A stretch of 64,000 bases of DNA from Odobenus rosmarus divergens. Its lineage: Eukaryota; Chordata; Mammalia; Carnivora; Odobenidae. The notes below the pieces were generated by a model that searched no databases, was not told where the DNA came from, and saw nothing but the letters and a program-made list of their open reading frames with translations. Every line of letters begins with the position of its first letter. The stretch's first letter is position 1. The stretch lies in NCBI RefSeq assembly GCF_000321225.1, contig NW_004450322.1, positions 1,730,611-1,794,610 of the forward strand. The letters run 5' to 3'. Below, in pieces: positions 33,362 through 43,310 of this stretch. Made by a program: the position numbers and the translations under genes.

Positions 33362-33814
33362 AAAAGATTCTGAGGAAGAGAAGACTCCTACTGGCATGCA
33401 ATTAGGAAAACAAATAGAAATATGTATTATGCTTCTGAATATCTTAGGGCAATGGGTTCCACACCTCCCTGAATCAACATTTTATCCCTATGATGGCAGG
33501 AAGTTCTTCCACATATCTGACTGCAATCCCTCTTGCTTTATTTTAGTCTGTCTGCCTTTGGCTGGTTCTGTTAGGTTTCTTCTTCCTGTTCCAAGTGTAA
33601 TTATTCTCTTATCAGGGAGTGGTTTATTACTATTGTCTCAGACATCATTGTGCTGGGGCTTTAACTGTGTTGTTCTGATTTCTTAGCTCTGCCTCAAGAA
33701 TATGTTGTCTTAGTTCTTGGAATTGTTGTTGCCATCTCTATACACCTTGCTCACCAATTTTCTATGTAGACGAAATATTTACAAATTCTTTTTTTTTCAT
33801 AAATGTTCCCTTCT
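33362..33814. other. Unassigned sequence
   Basis: No gene. A 110-codon open frame at 33354-33686 begins at the SINE boundary and shows no family features. Confidence 0.45.
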
Positions 33815-33970
33815 CTGATGGAAATGTTTCAGAATTAGTAGCAAATGGTTGCACAACATAGTAAATATACTAAAACCCACTGAACTGTGCACTTTAAAAT
33901 AGTGAATTTTATGTTATGTGAATTATATCTCAGTAAAATAAAATAGAAAATGCTTTGGTTTAAAAAAAAA
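33815..33970 (+). mobile_element. Old L1 3' end
   Basis: AAATGGTTGCACAACATAGT, ACCCACTGAACTGTGCACT and ATTATATCTCAGTAAAATAA plus an A run: sense 3' terminus of an old L1. Confidence 0.7.
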
Positions 33971-34011
33971 AGTGCCATTCTTCTGCCATCTCTTTGGTGG
34001 CTTTTTTTTTT

Positions 34012-34198
34012 AATTTATTTTTTTAATAAAAGATTTTATTTATTTATTTGAGAGAGAGCCCAAGAGGGGGTAGGGTCAGAGGAAGAAGCAGACTCCCTGC
34101 TGAGCAGAGAGCCTGATGTGGGACTCGATTCCGGGACTCCGGGATCATGACCTGAGCCGAAGGCAGTCGCTTAACCAACTGAGCCACCCAGGCGCCCT
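34012..34198 (-). mobile_element. SINEC
   Basis: Reverse SINE of GGCAGTCGCTTAACCAACTG type. TTGGTGGCTTTTTT and TTGGCTATCTTTTT flank it, an imperfect duplication. Confidence 0.9.
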
Positions 34199-34318
34199 GT
34201 TGGCTATCTTTTTGAATGGCTTTTATTTGCATGCAAAACATTGCCTAAGCCAGCATCATGCGGTTCCAAGGACGCTGTTCTAGATCCTTGATATGCAGAA
34301 ATGTTCGTTCCCACTTTA

Positions 34319-34519
34319 TCTTTTTAAAGATTTTACTTATTTATTTGAGAGAGCGCTCGAGAGAGAGAAAGAGCACAAGCGGGAGGAGGGGCAGAGGGAG
34401 AGGGAGAAGCAGACTCCCTGTGGAGGAGGGAGCCCTACACAGGGCTCAATCCCAGGACCCCCGGGTCATGACCTGAGCTGAAGGCAGATGCTTAACCTAC
34501 CAAGAAGCCACCCAGGCGC
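34319..34519 (-). mobile_element. SINEC with small head insertion
   Basis: Reverse SINE with GCTTAACCTACCAAGAAGCC in place of the usual CTGAGCC junction. Flanks TTCCCACTTTA / ATCCCCACTTTTA. It splits a decayed MIR (continuation GATGGGAAGCTGAGGCAAAG at 34540). Confidence 0.88.
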
Positions 34520-34536
34520 TGTCATCCCCACTTTTA

Positions 34537-35410
34537 TAGATGGGAAGCTGAGGCAAAGAGAGGCACCTGATTGACCCAGAGTCACCCGGCTGCGAGACAT
34601 TGATCTGATGTGATCAATTCACATCAGAATTGATCCGACAACACGATCTGGTGTGGCTGCGGGCAAACTGGACTTGGCAATTTCTGCTTTTAGAGTTTCC
34701 CTGACCTCCTTCTTTAAGGGTACCCACAGCCAGCCCTTACTCTCTTCTGTTTTTCCTTCTTCTGGTCAGATTTGCTTCTGGAAAGGATCTAGCCTACTTT
34801 CAGTGTATTTCAGAGCAGGTGCTACTATTCTCTAGGACATTTTCCCTTAAATCCTTATCTGTATTTAGTAACCGGAAGGTATTGTTCCCTATAGGGAAAA
34901 GCAGGCACTAACAAGGCAGCTCAGGGAGGGAATGTTCTGGATTCTCCCTAGAGTTCTTCCGGTGCTGCCACATCCCTCCATCTATTCTGTCTCTACCTAA
35001 AGCCAACTGTATATCTGAATAATGACTCTCTTCTTCCCCGCAGCTGTCAATGGTATTGACTCTGAGGCTTCACTGTATATGAGGCTGTATGGGGCAGACC
35101 GACCCAGTCTCTGACCTGAGCCTGTCCACAGACTGCTGGTAGACCTCGGGTGGGTTATTTTGAGCCTTGGTATCCTTGTCTACATTCTGGCCACAGTGAT
35201 CCTTATTTTATAGGATTGAATGGAAGCAAGTGTAGAGTTTCCAGGCCAGCATAGTGCTCAGATCGCTGGGCCTTGTAAAATCTCCTTTCTACCTGCTTCT
35301 AAGTCAAAACCCCTGAGCTTGGCCCATGTTTTCATTGCTGTTCCCATCTTTGGTCGGGAAGTGCTCTTGGAATGGCTGCAATTTGTAATGGGGCAGCATG
35401 CCACAAGTAA
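34537..35410. other. Unassigned sequence
   Basis: Starts with a MIR remnant to about 34600; otherwise no gene or clear repeat. Confidence 0.45.
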
Positions 35411-35498
35411 TCTAGTGGGTTGAATTGTGTCCCTGCAAATGATATATCCGATTTCTAGCTCCCCATACCTGTGAAGGTGAACTTACATGGACATAGGT

Positions 35499-36148
35499 TG
35501 TGAAAATTAATAAAAGGAAATCTTGTTTAGAATGGAGTCCAGGAGATCAGCAGGGGGGGCTCTAACATCCTACCACTGGTCAAGTGCCTACCGGACAGGT
35601 AGAGATGAACCTTGCATGTGGATGTGACTTCACTATCCCAGGAGGAGGAAGAAAAGTTTTCCTCCTCCCCTGGCAACAACCCAGCAAGTGAGAGACACTC
35701 ACGACTTGGCCAGTGGAAGGCCACTACACCTTGAACTCCCAGTTTATTACAGTGGCCTTTTCGTTTATAACAGCCTATACAACTTCTCCCTTTTCTCTAT
35801 AAAAGAGCATCCCTTGGGTGCCTGGGTGGCTGAGTTGGTTAAGCGATTGCCTTGGGCACGGGTCATGATCCCAGAGTCCCAGGATCGAGTCCCGCATCAG
35901 GCTCCCTGCTTGGTGGGTAGTCTGCTTCTCCCTCTGACCCTACCCCCTCTTTTGCTCTCTCTCTCTCTCTCTCATTATTATAAATAAAATAGAATCTTAA
36001 AAAAAAAAGAGTGTTCCTCTACTTTGTTCTGCAGACTAGCCCATGGTTCTGCGGTAGCTTGCTTGTCGCCGATCGCAATTCTCTGCTATTCCTGAATAAA
36101 CCCCTCTTTGCTGGTAAGATGACTGGTGGTTTTATTTTTAAGGTTAAC
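35499..36148 (+). mobile_element. LTR inserted in MLT1
   Basis: Begins TGTGAAAATTAATAAAAGG and ends GGTTAACA, so TG...CA termini are kept. TATA-like CTCTATAAAAGAGC at about 35796 and poly(A) signal CCTGAATAAACCCC at 36091. Flanks AGGT / AGGG may be a 4-bp duplication with one change. No internal genes remain. Confidence 0.8.
35815..36005 (+). mobile_element. SINEC inside LTR
   Basis: Sense SINE inserted just downstream of the LTR TATA box. Flanks AAAAGAGCATCCCT and AAAAGAGTGTTCCTCT are an imperfect duplication. Tail ATTATTATAAATAAAATAG is atypical. Confidence 0.92.
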
Positions 36149-36525
36149 AGGGACTTTGCGGAGGTTATTCAGTTAAGGGGAGATCATCCTGGATTTAGGG
36201 TGGGCCCTAAATCTGATGATTGAGGTCCCTTATGAAAGAAACGAGAAGGAGGTTTGAGACACAGACACAGAGGAGAAAGCCTCGTGACCACAGAGGCAGA
36301 GATTGGAGTTACACTGCTACAATCCAAGGAATGTCTGGGACCACTTGAAGCTGGGAGAGGCAAGGAAGGATTCTCCCCTACAGCCTTGAGAGGGAGCATG
36401 ACCCTGATGACACCTTGATTTCAGACTTCTGGCCTCCAGAACTGTGAGAGAAGAAATTTCTGTTGTTTTAAGTCACCAAACAACAATTTGTTTAGTTGTT
36501 ACAGCAGCCCTAGGGAACTAATAAG

Positions 36526-37307
36526 CTGCCTGAAGGAAGGACAGTTATTCATTAATGGATATGTCCAGAGAAACTCGCATGTCTGTTTGCTAGTGCTTTC
36601 CCATCTGGGTGTGTTTAGAGCATCAGGAGAGGCAGGAAGCCTCCCAGTAGCCATCTGGTCTCTCTCCCCATCTCTGAGCAGAGCCAGCAACTGCACAGGG
36701 ATGGTCCCAGACCACATGTGGTGGGGTTACCAAGTGGGATGCATCACATGGGAGGCACCTGTAGACCTCTTCACATGGAGGCAGAATACACACATAGCTC
36801 TATAAATGTTCTCCCAGAAAGGTCTGGCCTGAAGCATAATGGCAGTAGTGGTAATTACATCTCCGCAGGAACGCAAATTGCCAGTTACCATAGTGCTAAG
36901 CAGTAGCTGCTAATTTTCTTCTTTGACCAAAAATGTCTTGAAATTGCTTTTGATGAAATAGGATCGACATTATTTTCCTTTGTATGCATTGCATCTATCA
37001 ATTGAAATGGAAGAAAAAGAATCCATTACCAGCTTTCATAGATAGATGGATAGAGATATTTAGGATTATCCTGCAGGACTCACAGAAGCCAATGGAAAGG
37101 AAAGGTTGTAATACTAAGTGCAGGTACTTTAAGGGGATGGCAAATAAGAACAAAGCCCTGCTAGCTTACATGGACAGCTTTGTATCCTACCCTGCGGGCC
37201 CACAGGGTATACGTGTGTGTGCCAGAGGGACCCTGAGGTGGCCAGCTCTTCACAACTTCTGTCCTATAGACAGTTGCTTACCCCACTCCTCACCACTGGA
37301 ATCATTT
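36526..37307. other. Unassigned sequence, candidate conserved element inside
   Basis: No gene. A 161-codon frame (36984-37469) ends inside a SINE and is not credible. 36820-37060 is repeat-free and AT-rich (GGTAATTACATC, GTATGCATTGCATC). Confidence 0.4.
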
Positions 37308-37323
37308 GAAATGTATAGCATCT

Positions 37324-37494
37324 GGGGCGCCTGGGTGGCTCAGCCGGTTAAGCGTCTGCCGGGATCGAGCCCCGCCTCGGGCTCCCTGCTCAGCGGGAAG
37401 CCTGCTTCTCCCTCTCCCACTCCCCCTGCTTCTGTCCCCTCTCTCGCCGTGTCTCTCTCTGTCAAATAAATAAATAAAATCTTTAAAAAAAAAA
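37324..37494 (+). mobile_element. SINEC with internal deletion
   Basis: GCGTCTGCC joins GGGATCGAGCC directly, so the TCAGGTCATGATCC segment is lost. Duplication GAAATGTATAGCATCT / GAAATATATAGCATCT. Confidence 0.94.
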
Positions 37495-37510
37495 GAAATA
37501 TATAGCATCT

Positions 37511-38102
37511 AAAAGTGATAAAATGCACAGTGGACCCAAGTAGCAGGATTTCTGACAATGAGGACCCACGGCTCAAATCAACAAAGAAAGAGCTGGGCTG
37601 CTGTTAGTGTCGCAGAGGCTCATTGTCTAACAGCCCGAAGGCAGTACCACAGATGCAGGGGATATTTGTCTCCTCCCATCTGCTGGAAGCCACTCTGGTA
37701 CCTCCTACCTCACCTCTGAAGTTTCCTTTGAGGGAAGAGGGAGCGGAATGTGTGCAAGTTTTGACAGTGAATTCAACCTCCTCTCCCAGCAGAGCTAAAG
37801 GGCCTACTTTCCAAATGATCCCATCTGACATTTAGCTAACACTGGATTCAGTCCATCCCTCTCAGAGGAATTAACAAGTCAGGTCTCTCTGTCCAGGAAA
37901 GGACAACAGCAGAACACCTAGCTTGTTTTCTCACACAGAACTCTGAGCACTACGCAGCCTGGATACGCTCCCATTCGACACCTTTTAATGGAACAAGTTC
38001 ATGCTAGGTAATAAACAATAAATACAACTATTACCCATTTTGCCATCTTCAACCAATCCCTGGATGAGTTTCCAAAATCTAATTAAAATGTTTGAATAAG
38101 AG
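37511..38102. other. Unassigned sequence
   Basis: No gene or clear repeat. Antiparallel open frames at 37604-37835 overlap and have no family features. Confidence 0.45.
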
Positions 38103-38150
38103 GGCGCCTGGGTGGCTCAGTCATTTAAGCATCTGCCTTCAGCTCAGGTC
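38103..38150 (+). mobile_element. SINEC head-only fragment
   Basis: GGCGCCTGGGTGGCTCAG to CAGCTCAGGTC, then the SINE stops. Truncation at the 3' side is unusual for a retrotransposed SINE and suggests later deletion or recombination. Confidence 0.88.
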
Positions 38151-38329
38151 AAATGCCACAGACTCATGCTGAGCCCGAGAAGTCCAAGATCAAGGTGTCT
38201 GCAGCTTTGGTTTCTGGTGAGGCCTCTCTTCCTGGCTTGCTGACAGCCACCTTCTTGCTGTGGGCTCACGTGGCATCTTCTTTATGAGTTTAGAGAGAGA
38301 GGGAGAGTGAGCTTTCTTGTGTCTCTTCT

Positions 38330-39247
38330 ATTTTTTTAAATTTAATTTTAGATTTTTTTTTAAGATTTTATTTATTTATTTGATGGAGAGAGACACAGTG
38401 AGAGAGGGAACACAGGGGGAGTGGGAGAAGGAGAAACAGGCCTCCCGCTGAGCAGGGAGACTGACGTGGGATCATGACTGAGACGAAGGCAGACACCCAA
38501 CGACTGAGCCACCCAGGCGCCCCTAATTTTAGATTTTAAAATTTTCACTCCAGTATAGTTAACATACAGTGTTATGTTAATTTCAGGTGTACAGTATAGT
38601 GATTCAGCAATTCTATACATTACTCAGTGCTCATCATGATAAGTGAACTCCTTAATCCCCATCACCTATTTCACTCATCCTACCCCTTGCCACCTCCCCG
38701 GGCATAAGCATCAGTTTGTTCTCAGTTAAGGGTCTGTTTTTTTGGTTTGTCTCTTTTATTTCTTTGTATTGTTTCTTAGATTCCACATTTAAGTGCAATC
38801 ATATGGTATTTGTCTTTCTCCGATTGACTTATTTTGCTTAACATTATAGCCTCTATCTCCATCCATGTTGTTGCAAATGGCAAGATTTCATTCTTTTTAT
38901 GGCTGAATAACATTCCATTGTGTGTATAAATTGTATATATACACCACTTCTTCTTTATCCATTCATCAATCAATGGACACTGGGGCTGCTTCCATAATTT
39001 GACTACTGTAAATAATGCTTCAGTAAACAAAGGGGTGCATATATCTTTTCAAGTTAGTGTGTTAATATTTGTTGGGTAAATACCAGTAGTGGAATTACTG
39101 GATCATATGGTAGTTCTATTTTAATTTTTTGAAGAAACTCCATAATGTTTTGCAGAGGGGCTGCACCAGTTTGCATTCCCACCAACAGTGCACGAGGGTT
39201 CCTTTTTCTCCACATGCTTGACAACACTTGTTTCTTGTGTTTTGGAT
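38330..39247 (-). mobile_element. L1 insertion, 5'-truncated
   Basis: T-rich start, 3' UTR (GTATAGTTAACATACAGTG) and ORF2 end (ATTCATCAATCAATGGACAC) in reverse. Perfect 13-bp duplication TTGTGTCTCTTCT at 38317-38329 and 39248-39260. A SINE is nested. Confidence 0.93.
38357..38523 (-). mobile_element. SINEC inside L1
   Basis: Reverse SINE with small internal losses. Perfect 14-bp duplication TAATTTTAGATTTT at 38343-38356 and 38524-38537. Confidence 0.94.
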
Positions 39248-39420
39248 TTGTGTCTCTTCTTTGAAGGACACTAATCCTATTGGATCAGGGCCCTGCCCTT
39301 ATGACCTTATTTAACCTTAACTACCTCCTTGAAGGCCTTATCTTCAAATATAGTCACACTGGGGGTTAGGGCTTCAACATATGAGTTTGGGTGCTGGGGG
39401 GTGGGGGGGAGACACGATTC

Positions 39421-40382
39421 AGTCCAAAGCAGAGGGGAATCTATAGGCAGTGGAACAGCTTCCCTGAGAAACTGTGAGCATGGGGACTCCATTCCCAGGG
39501 GAAATAAAAGCTCGTTGGGCTGGTCCAGTTGCACAACATGCTGTAGGGAGAACTAATTTCTGGCCATTTGGTGGTGTGAGAAAGGGAAGGGCAGACTAAA
39601 AGCTCAGGTTGCTTGGGAAATAACATCATTTGATGAATGCTTTAATCTGGTAACCTCTCTGTCTCTCTCTCATAGTGGAATACTTGTGCATTCTTACTGG
39701 ACAGATAGTACTAGGTTAGGAAGGAAGGAACAAATGCACGAACAAATGAACCAACGAATGGATGAATGAATGAATGAATGAAGAAATTAGAGCCAGTAGA
39801 ACTGTAGAAATGCAACTACAATCCCCTGGGGAGAAGATGGGGACTGAGAGGCAGTGCGTTCTCTTGATCATGCAAGCAGTTACTGGCAATTTGTTCTGGC
39901 CAGCAGAACATCTGATAGCACGACTCCAGGTGACTGTGTAATAACCAATCTAGGAATAGAAATGGAATTGTTATTTTTTTCTGCCTGAAGACATTTTTTC
40001 TGTCCTTTGATGTAAAGGCCAAAGGCTATTCACCATGCCACTGAGAATTATAAAACCTTTCTGAAATATTCATCAAAGTTTTGAACTGAATGTGTGATAG
40101 ATAGGAAAGTTGGGCTAATTTAAATCCCTACCAGAATTCATCAGGTAAAATAAGATATAACAATTACAGCAGCAAAGACTCCCGTGGAAGCCACCACATC
40201 CAATGCTGTGAGCTCATAGACAGCCAGTGATTTTCATCTCCCTGGTGGCTGAATGGGAACCAGGCAGTGGCCAAAGGGAATGCAAAGAAATGCGCCTCTC
40301 TTACTGTGATGGTGTAGATCTCATGGGCTCTTCACAATGGCATGTGGGTCGTTGTTTACTGGAGCCTGGACTAGTACACCTT
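39421..40382. other. Unassigned sequence with (GAAT)n
   Basis: No gene. 39720-39782 is GGAAGGAA then diverged GAAT repeats. Confidence 0.45.
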
Positions 40383-40396
40383 CCTTATGGCATCTT

Positions 40397-40583
40397 TTTT
40401 TTTTTAAGATTTTATTCATTTATTCATAAAAGACAGAGAGAGAGAGAGAGAGAGAGAGAGGCAGAGGGAGAAGCAGGCTCCCAAGGAGCAGGGAGCCCGA
40501 TGTGGGACTCAATCCCAGGACCCTGGGACCATGACCTGAGCCAAAGGCAGACACTTAACCATCTGAGCCACCCAGGCGCCCAT
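40397..40583 (-). mobile_element. SINEC with expanded (GA)n
   Basis: Reverse SINE whose GA tract is a run of about 12 pure GA units near 40434-40460. Perfect duplication CCTTATGGCATCTT at 40383-40396 and 40584-40597. Confidence 0.95.
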
Positions 40584-40597
40584 CCTTATGGCATCTT

Positions 40598-42137
40598 AAG
40601 AGAAATAATCTCCAGGCTTGATAGAAACCCTCGATTTTCTTGCTTCAAGAGCTTGGAGGTCAATGAATATTCACATTCCCATCTCACTTTCACCCTGATA
40701 CTTGCCAAATCAGGCCAAAAAGAAAGCAGTTAGAACCTTGACCTTCCAATTTTAGATAAATACCAACCTCTACGTTAAAGGCTATACAAATATTTGTGAC
40801 TTTATCACTGGGACACAGAATTGGTGTATTATCTCCAGGTGATCCTCTTCTCTCAGCATTTGTATTGATATATTTATATATGAAGTTTAATTTATTTATA
40901 AAGGTATCTGTCCATATCTATATCTATATTGGTCAGTTGCTGTAATGGACAGAAGGAGGGAAAGAGAGACAAACTTATCAGTCGATGTCATATCATGGTA
41001 GAACACAAGGCTCGAACATAGGTTCAACCTTACTGAAACCCAGCTGCTCTGACCTTGGGAAGGACTTCCTCTCATTGAGCCTCAGGGCCTCCATCTGCAA
41101 ATCCAGAGAATGAATTCATCTTTATAAAGGCCCATCCAGTCTTTTGAATCTATAATCGTAAGTGTGGTGGTCAGATGCTCTTCCCTACTCTGCCACCTGG
41201 AGAGTGCATTCTGCTTTTATTTTCCATTTTGGTGATGGGGAATTTGAAGCCAGGCAAGGTTATGAGAGGCCCAGAGCAATTGGTGATAGAGGCTCATCTC
41301 CAATTCAAGGCTTTGGCTCCTGGCTCTCTGCTGCATTAACTGTCTTTTAGGTGTGTGTTGACATCATATTGGCCTATTCACAATGCCATCCTGAATGACA
41401 CCACTGACTGGGCAGAAATGTTACATTATTAAAACATTTTGCAGAGTCTTCTTAATGAGATTTATACTCCTAGAAAGCAGACATAACAGCAATCATATAA
41501 ATCATGTATAGTATTATTTTTAGTTCCTGACTATTACCAAAAAAGTTTGAAGCAATTTACACTAAAAACAGGAATTACAATCTTAAAAAGCTGGGAGGAA
41601 AATTTGGGCAGAGAAGTCTCTGAGAAGCATCCCCAAACTAATGGCTAGGGAAAATAGATCTCTCCCTCTCTCTTTTTCTCTCTTCTTTCTTTTTCCTTCT
41701 CTTTCCCCTCTTGACTTGTATTAAGTTTTCTCTGTTATTTTCTCTTTTCTGTCCTTTTCTTCTTTCTGGGAAAGAAGAAATTTACCTCAATTTACCTTAT
41801 GGTGTAAGGTAAATTAAGACAGGTTTCTGAAACTTAAAGCCAAAAGCATCCTAGTAGACACATTTTTCTCATGGCAGCTCATTAGGTATGAACTTTTATT
41901 ACCCCCATTTTACAGATGAAGAAACTTGGGCACCGAAGGGTTAAAAATTGCCTAAAGTCACACAGCTGATAAATATGTGGAGCTGGGATTTTAATCAAGA
42001 AAGTCTGAATGGCTACACAATTAACCATTAATTTATATGCTCGTAAGTGGGAAGTCAGATTTTAAACCAGGTCTGTTTGATTCAAACCCCAATGATTTTG
42101 ACTTCTAGACTCTGCCACCTGTGATAAAAATGATGAT
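40598..42137. other. Unassigned sequence with MIR remnants
   Basis: No gene. 41880-42010 is a fairly clear antisense MIR (CCCCATTTTACAGATGAAGA, AGTCACACAGCTGATAAAT). 41040-41120 is a weak sense MIR. 41340-41640 is AT-rich and repeat-free. 41670-41760 is a pyrimidine-rich tract. Confidence 0.5.
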
Positions 42138-42383
42138 AAACATCACAACAAGTGCCCTCTTTAATCCCCATCACCCATCTAGCCCGTTCCCCCCACCTCC
42201 CTCCATCAACCCTCAGTTTGTTCTCCATTGTTAAGAGTCACTTAACGACTTGTTTCCCTCTCTCCTTTTGTTGTGATGAGCCCTGGGTGTTTGTTGTATA
42301 TGTGATGAATCACTGAATTCTACTCTAGAAACCAATATTGCACCGTATGTTAACTAACAAAATTTAAATAAAAAATAAATTTA
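42138..42383 (+). mobile_element. Twin-primed (5'-inverted) L1
   Basis: First ~105 bp are L1 3' UTR in reverse (TTAATCCCCATCACCC, CTCAGTTTGTTCTCCATTG). The remainder is the sense 3' terminus (TGAATCACTGAATTCTAC, ATTGCACCGTATGTTAAC, A-rich tail). Duplication AAAAATGATGAT at 42126-42137 and 42384-42395. Confidence 0.85.
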
Positions 42384-42415
42384 AAAAATGATGATGAGCA
42401 TAATAATGACAATAA

Positions 42416-42770
42416 CAGTAATGATTACTGTAGCTGACATTTATGTTTTTATTTTTAAAGATTTTATTTATTTATTTGACAGAGAGAGCACAAGCAGGGG
42501 AGTGGCAAAGGGAGAGGGAGAGGGAGCAGGGAGCCCATGCGGGGCTCGATCCTAGGACCCTGAGATCATGACCTGAGCTGAAGGCAGACGCTTAACTGAC
42601 TGAGCCACCCAGGCGCCCCTGTAGGTGACATTTATTGAGCTTTTATAGTACGTCAACATTAGTCTAAATATGTTAAATAAATTAACTCATTTAATCTTCA
42701 CAAAAACCCTATGAGGTTAGAAATACTATGAGGTATTTAGAAATACTCATTTCTATTCACATTCATATAC
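42416..42770 (-). repeat. MIR SINE, split by SINEC
   Basis: TGACATTTATTGAGCTTTTA, ATTAACTCATTTAATCTTC and AACCCTATGAGGTTAG read as antisense MIR around the SINEC insertion. Confidence 0.75.
42445..42619 (-). mobile_element. SINEC inside MIR
   Basis: Reverse SINE with a short body deletion. Duplication TGTAGCTGACATTTAT / TGTAGGTGACATTTAT. Confidence 0.94.
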
Positions 42771-42794
42771 TGAGGAACAGAAAATTTATTTCTA

Positions 42795-43085
42795 AAAATT
42801 TTTAATTAAGATATAATTCACATACCATAAAATTTACCCTTTTAAAGTGTAAAATTTAGTGAATTTTAGGATATTCATTATGTTGCACAACCATCACCAC
42901 TATATAATTGTGGGACATTTTCATTACCCCAAAAAGAAGGCCTGTATGAATTAGCAACCCCCCCGCCCCAGTCCCTGGCAACCACTAATCTACTTTCTGT
43001 CTCTATGGATTTGCCCATTCTGGACATTTCATATAAATGGAATCATACAATATGTGGCCTTTTGTATCTGGTTTCTTTCACTTGG
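42795..43085 (-). mobile_element. Old L1, 3' fragment
   Basis: AATTAAGATATAATTCACAT, TTGCACAACCATCACCAC and CTATGGATTTGCCCATTC: reversed old L1 3' UTR. Confidence 0.82.
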
Positions 43086-43089
43086 AATA

Positions 43090-43310
43090 GAGAAAAACAG
43101 CTACCATTTATTGGTTGCCATGACTACTGTGTCCTAAACACTGTTATCGGAGCTTTGTGTGCATTATCTCTAATCCTCCCAATAACCTTGTGGCAGAGTA
43201 AAACTATTATCTTCATTTTAATGGGAATACTGAGTCACAGTGCTGTTCAGTAACCTGAACAGAGTGCAACAGCTTTTAAACGGCAGAGTTAAAATGCAGA
43301 CCTAGGTCTC
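43090..43310 (-). repeat. MIR SINE
   Basis: CAGCTACCATTTATTGGTTG through GGCAGAGTTAAAATGCAGAC, full antisense MIR order. Confidence 0.75.

Larger units (their letters stand above)
35411..36525 (+). mobile_element. MLT1-type (ERVL-MaLR) LTR, split
   Basis: Left arm 35411-35498 (GTGGGTTGAATTGTGTCCC). Right arm 36149-36525, with AGGGTGGGCCCTAAATC, CCTCCAGAACTGTGAGAG and TACAGCAGCCCTAGGGAAC. The two arms are collinear with the MLT1 consensus and are separated by a younger LTR. Confidence 0.8.
38172..39420 (-). mobile_element. MLT1-like LTR, split by L1
   Basis: Left arm 38172-38329 (GAAGTCCAAGATCAAGGTGT, CCTTCTTGCTGTGGGCTCA). Right arm 39248-39420 (ATGACCTTATTTAACCTTAA, TATAGTCACACTGGGGGTTA). 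Both are reversed MaLR-type sequence. Confidence 0.65.

Noticed and set aside
36984..37469. 161-codon open frame on the plus strand
   Set aside because: Its last third is SINE sequence and the rest has no family features; low-complexity start.
40227..40733. 168-codon plus-strand frame
   Set aside because: The middle is antisense SINE sequence (RQRERERERE run from the GA tract).
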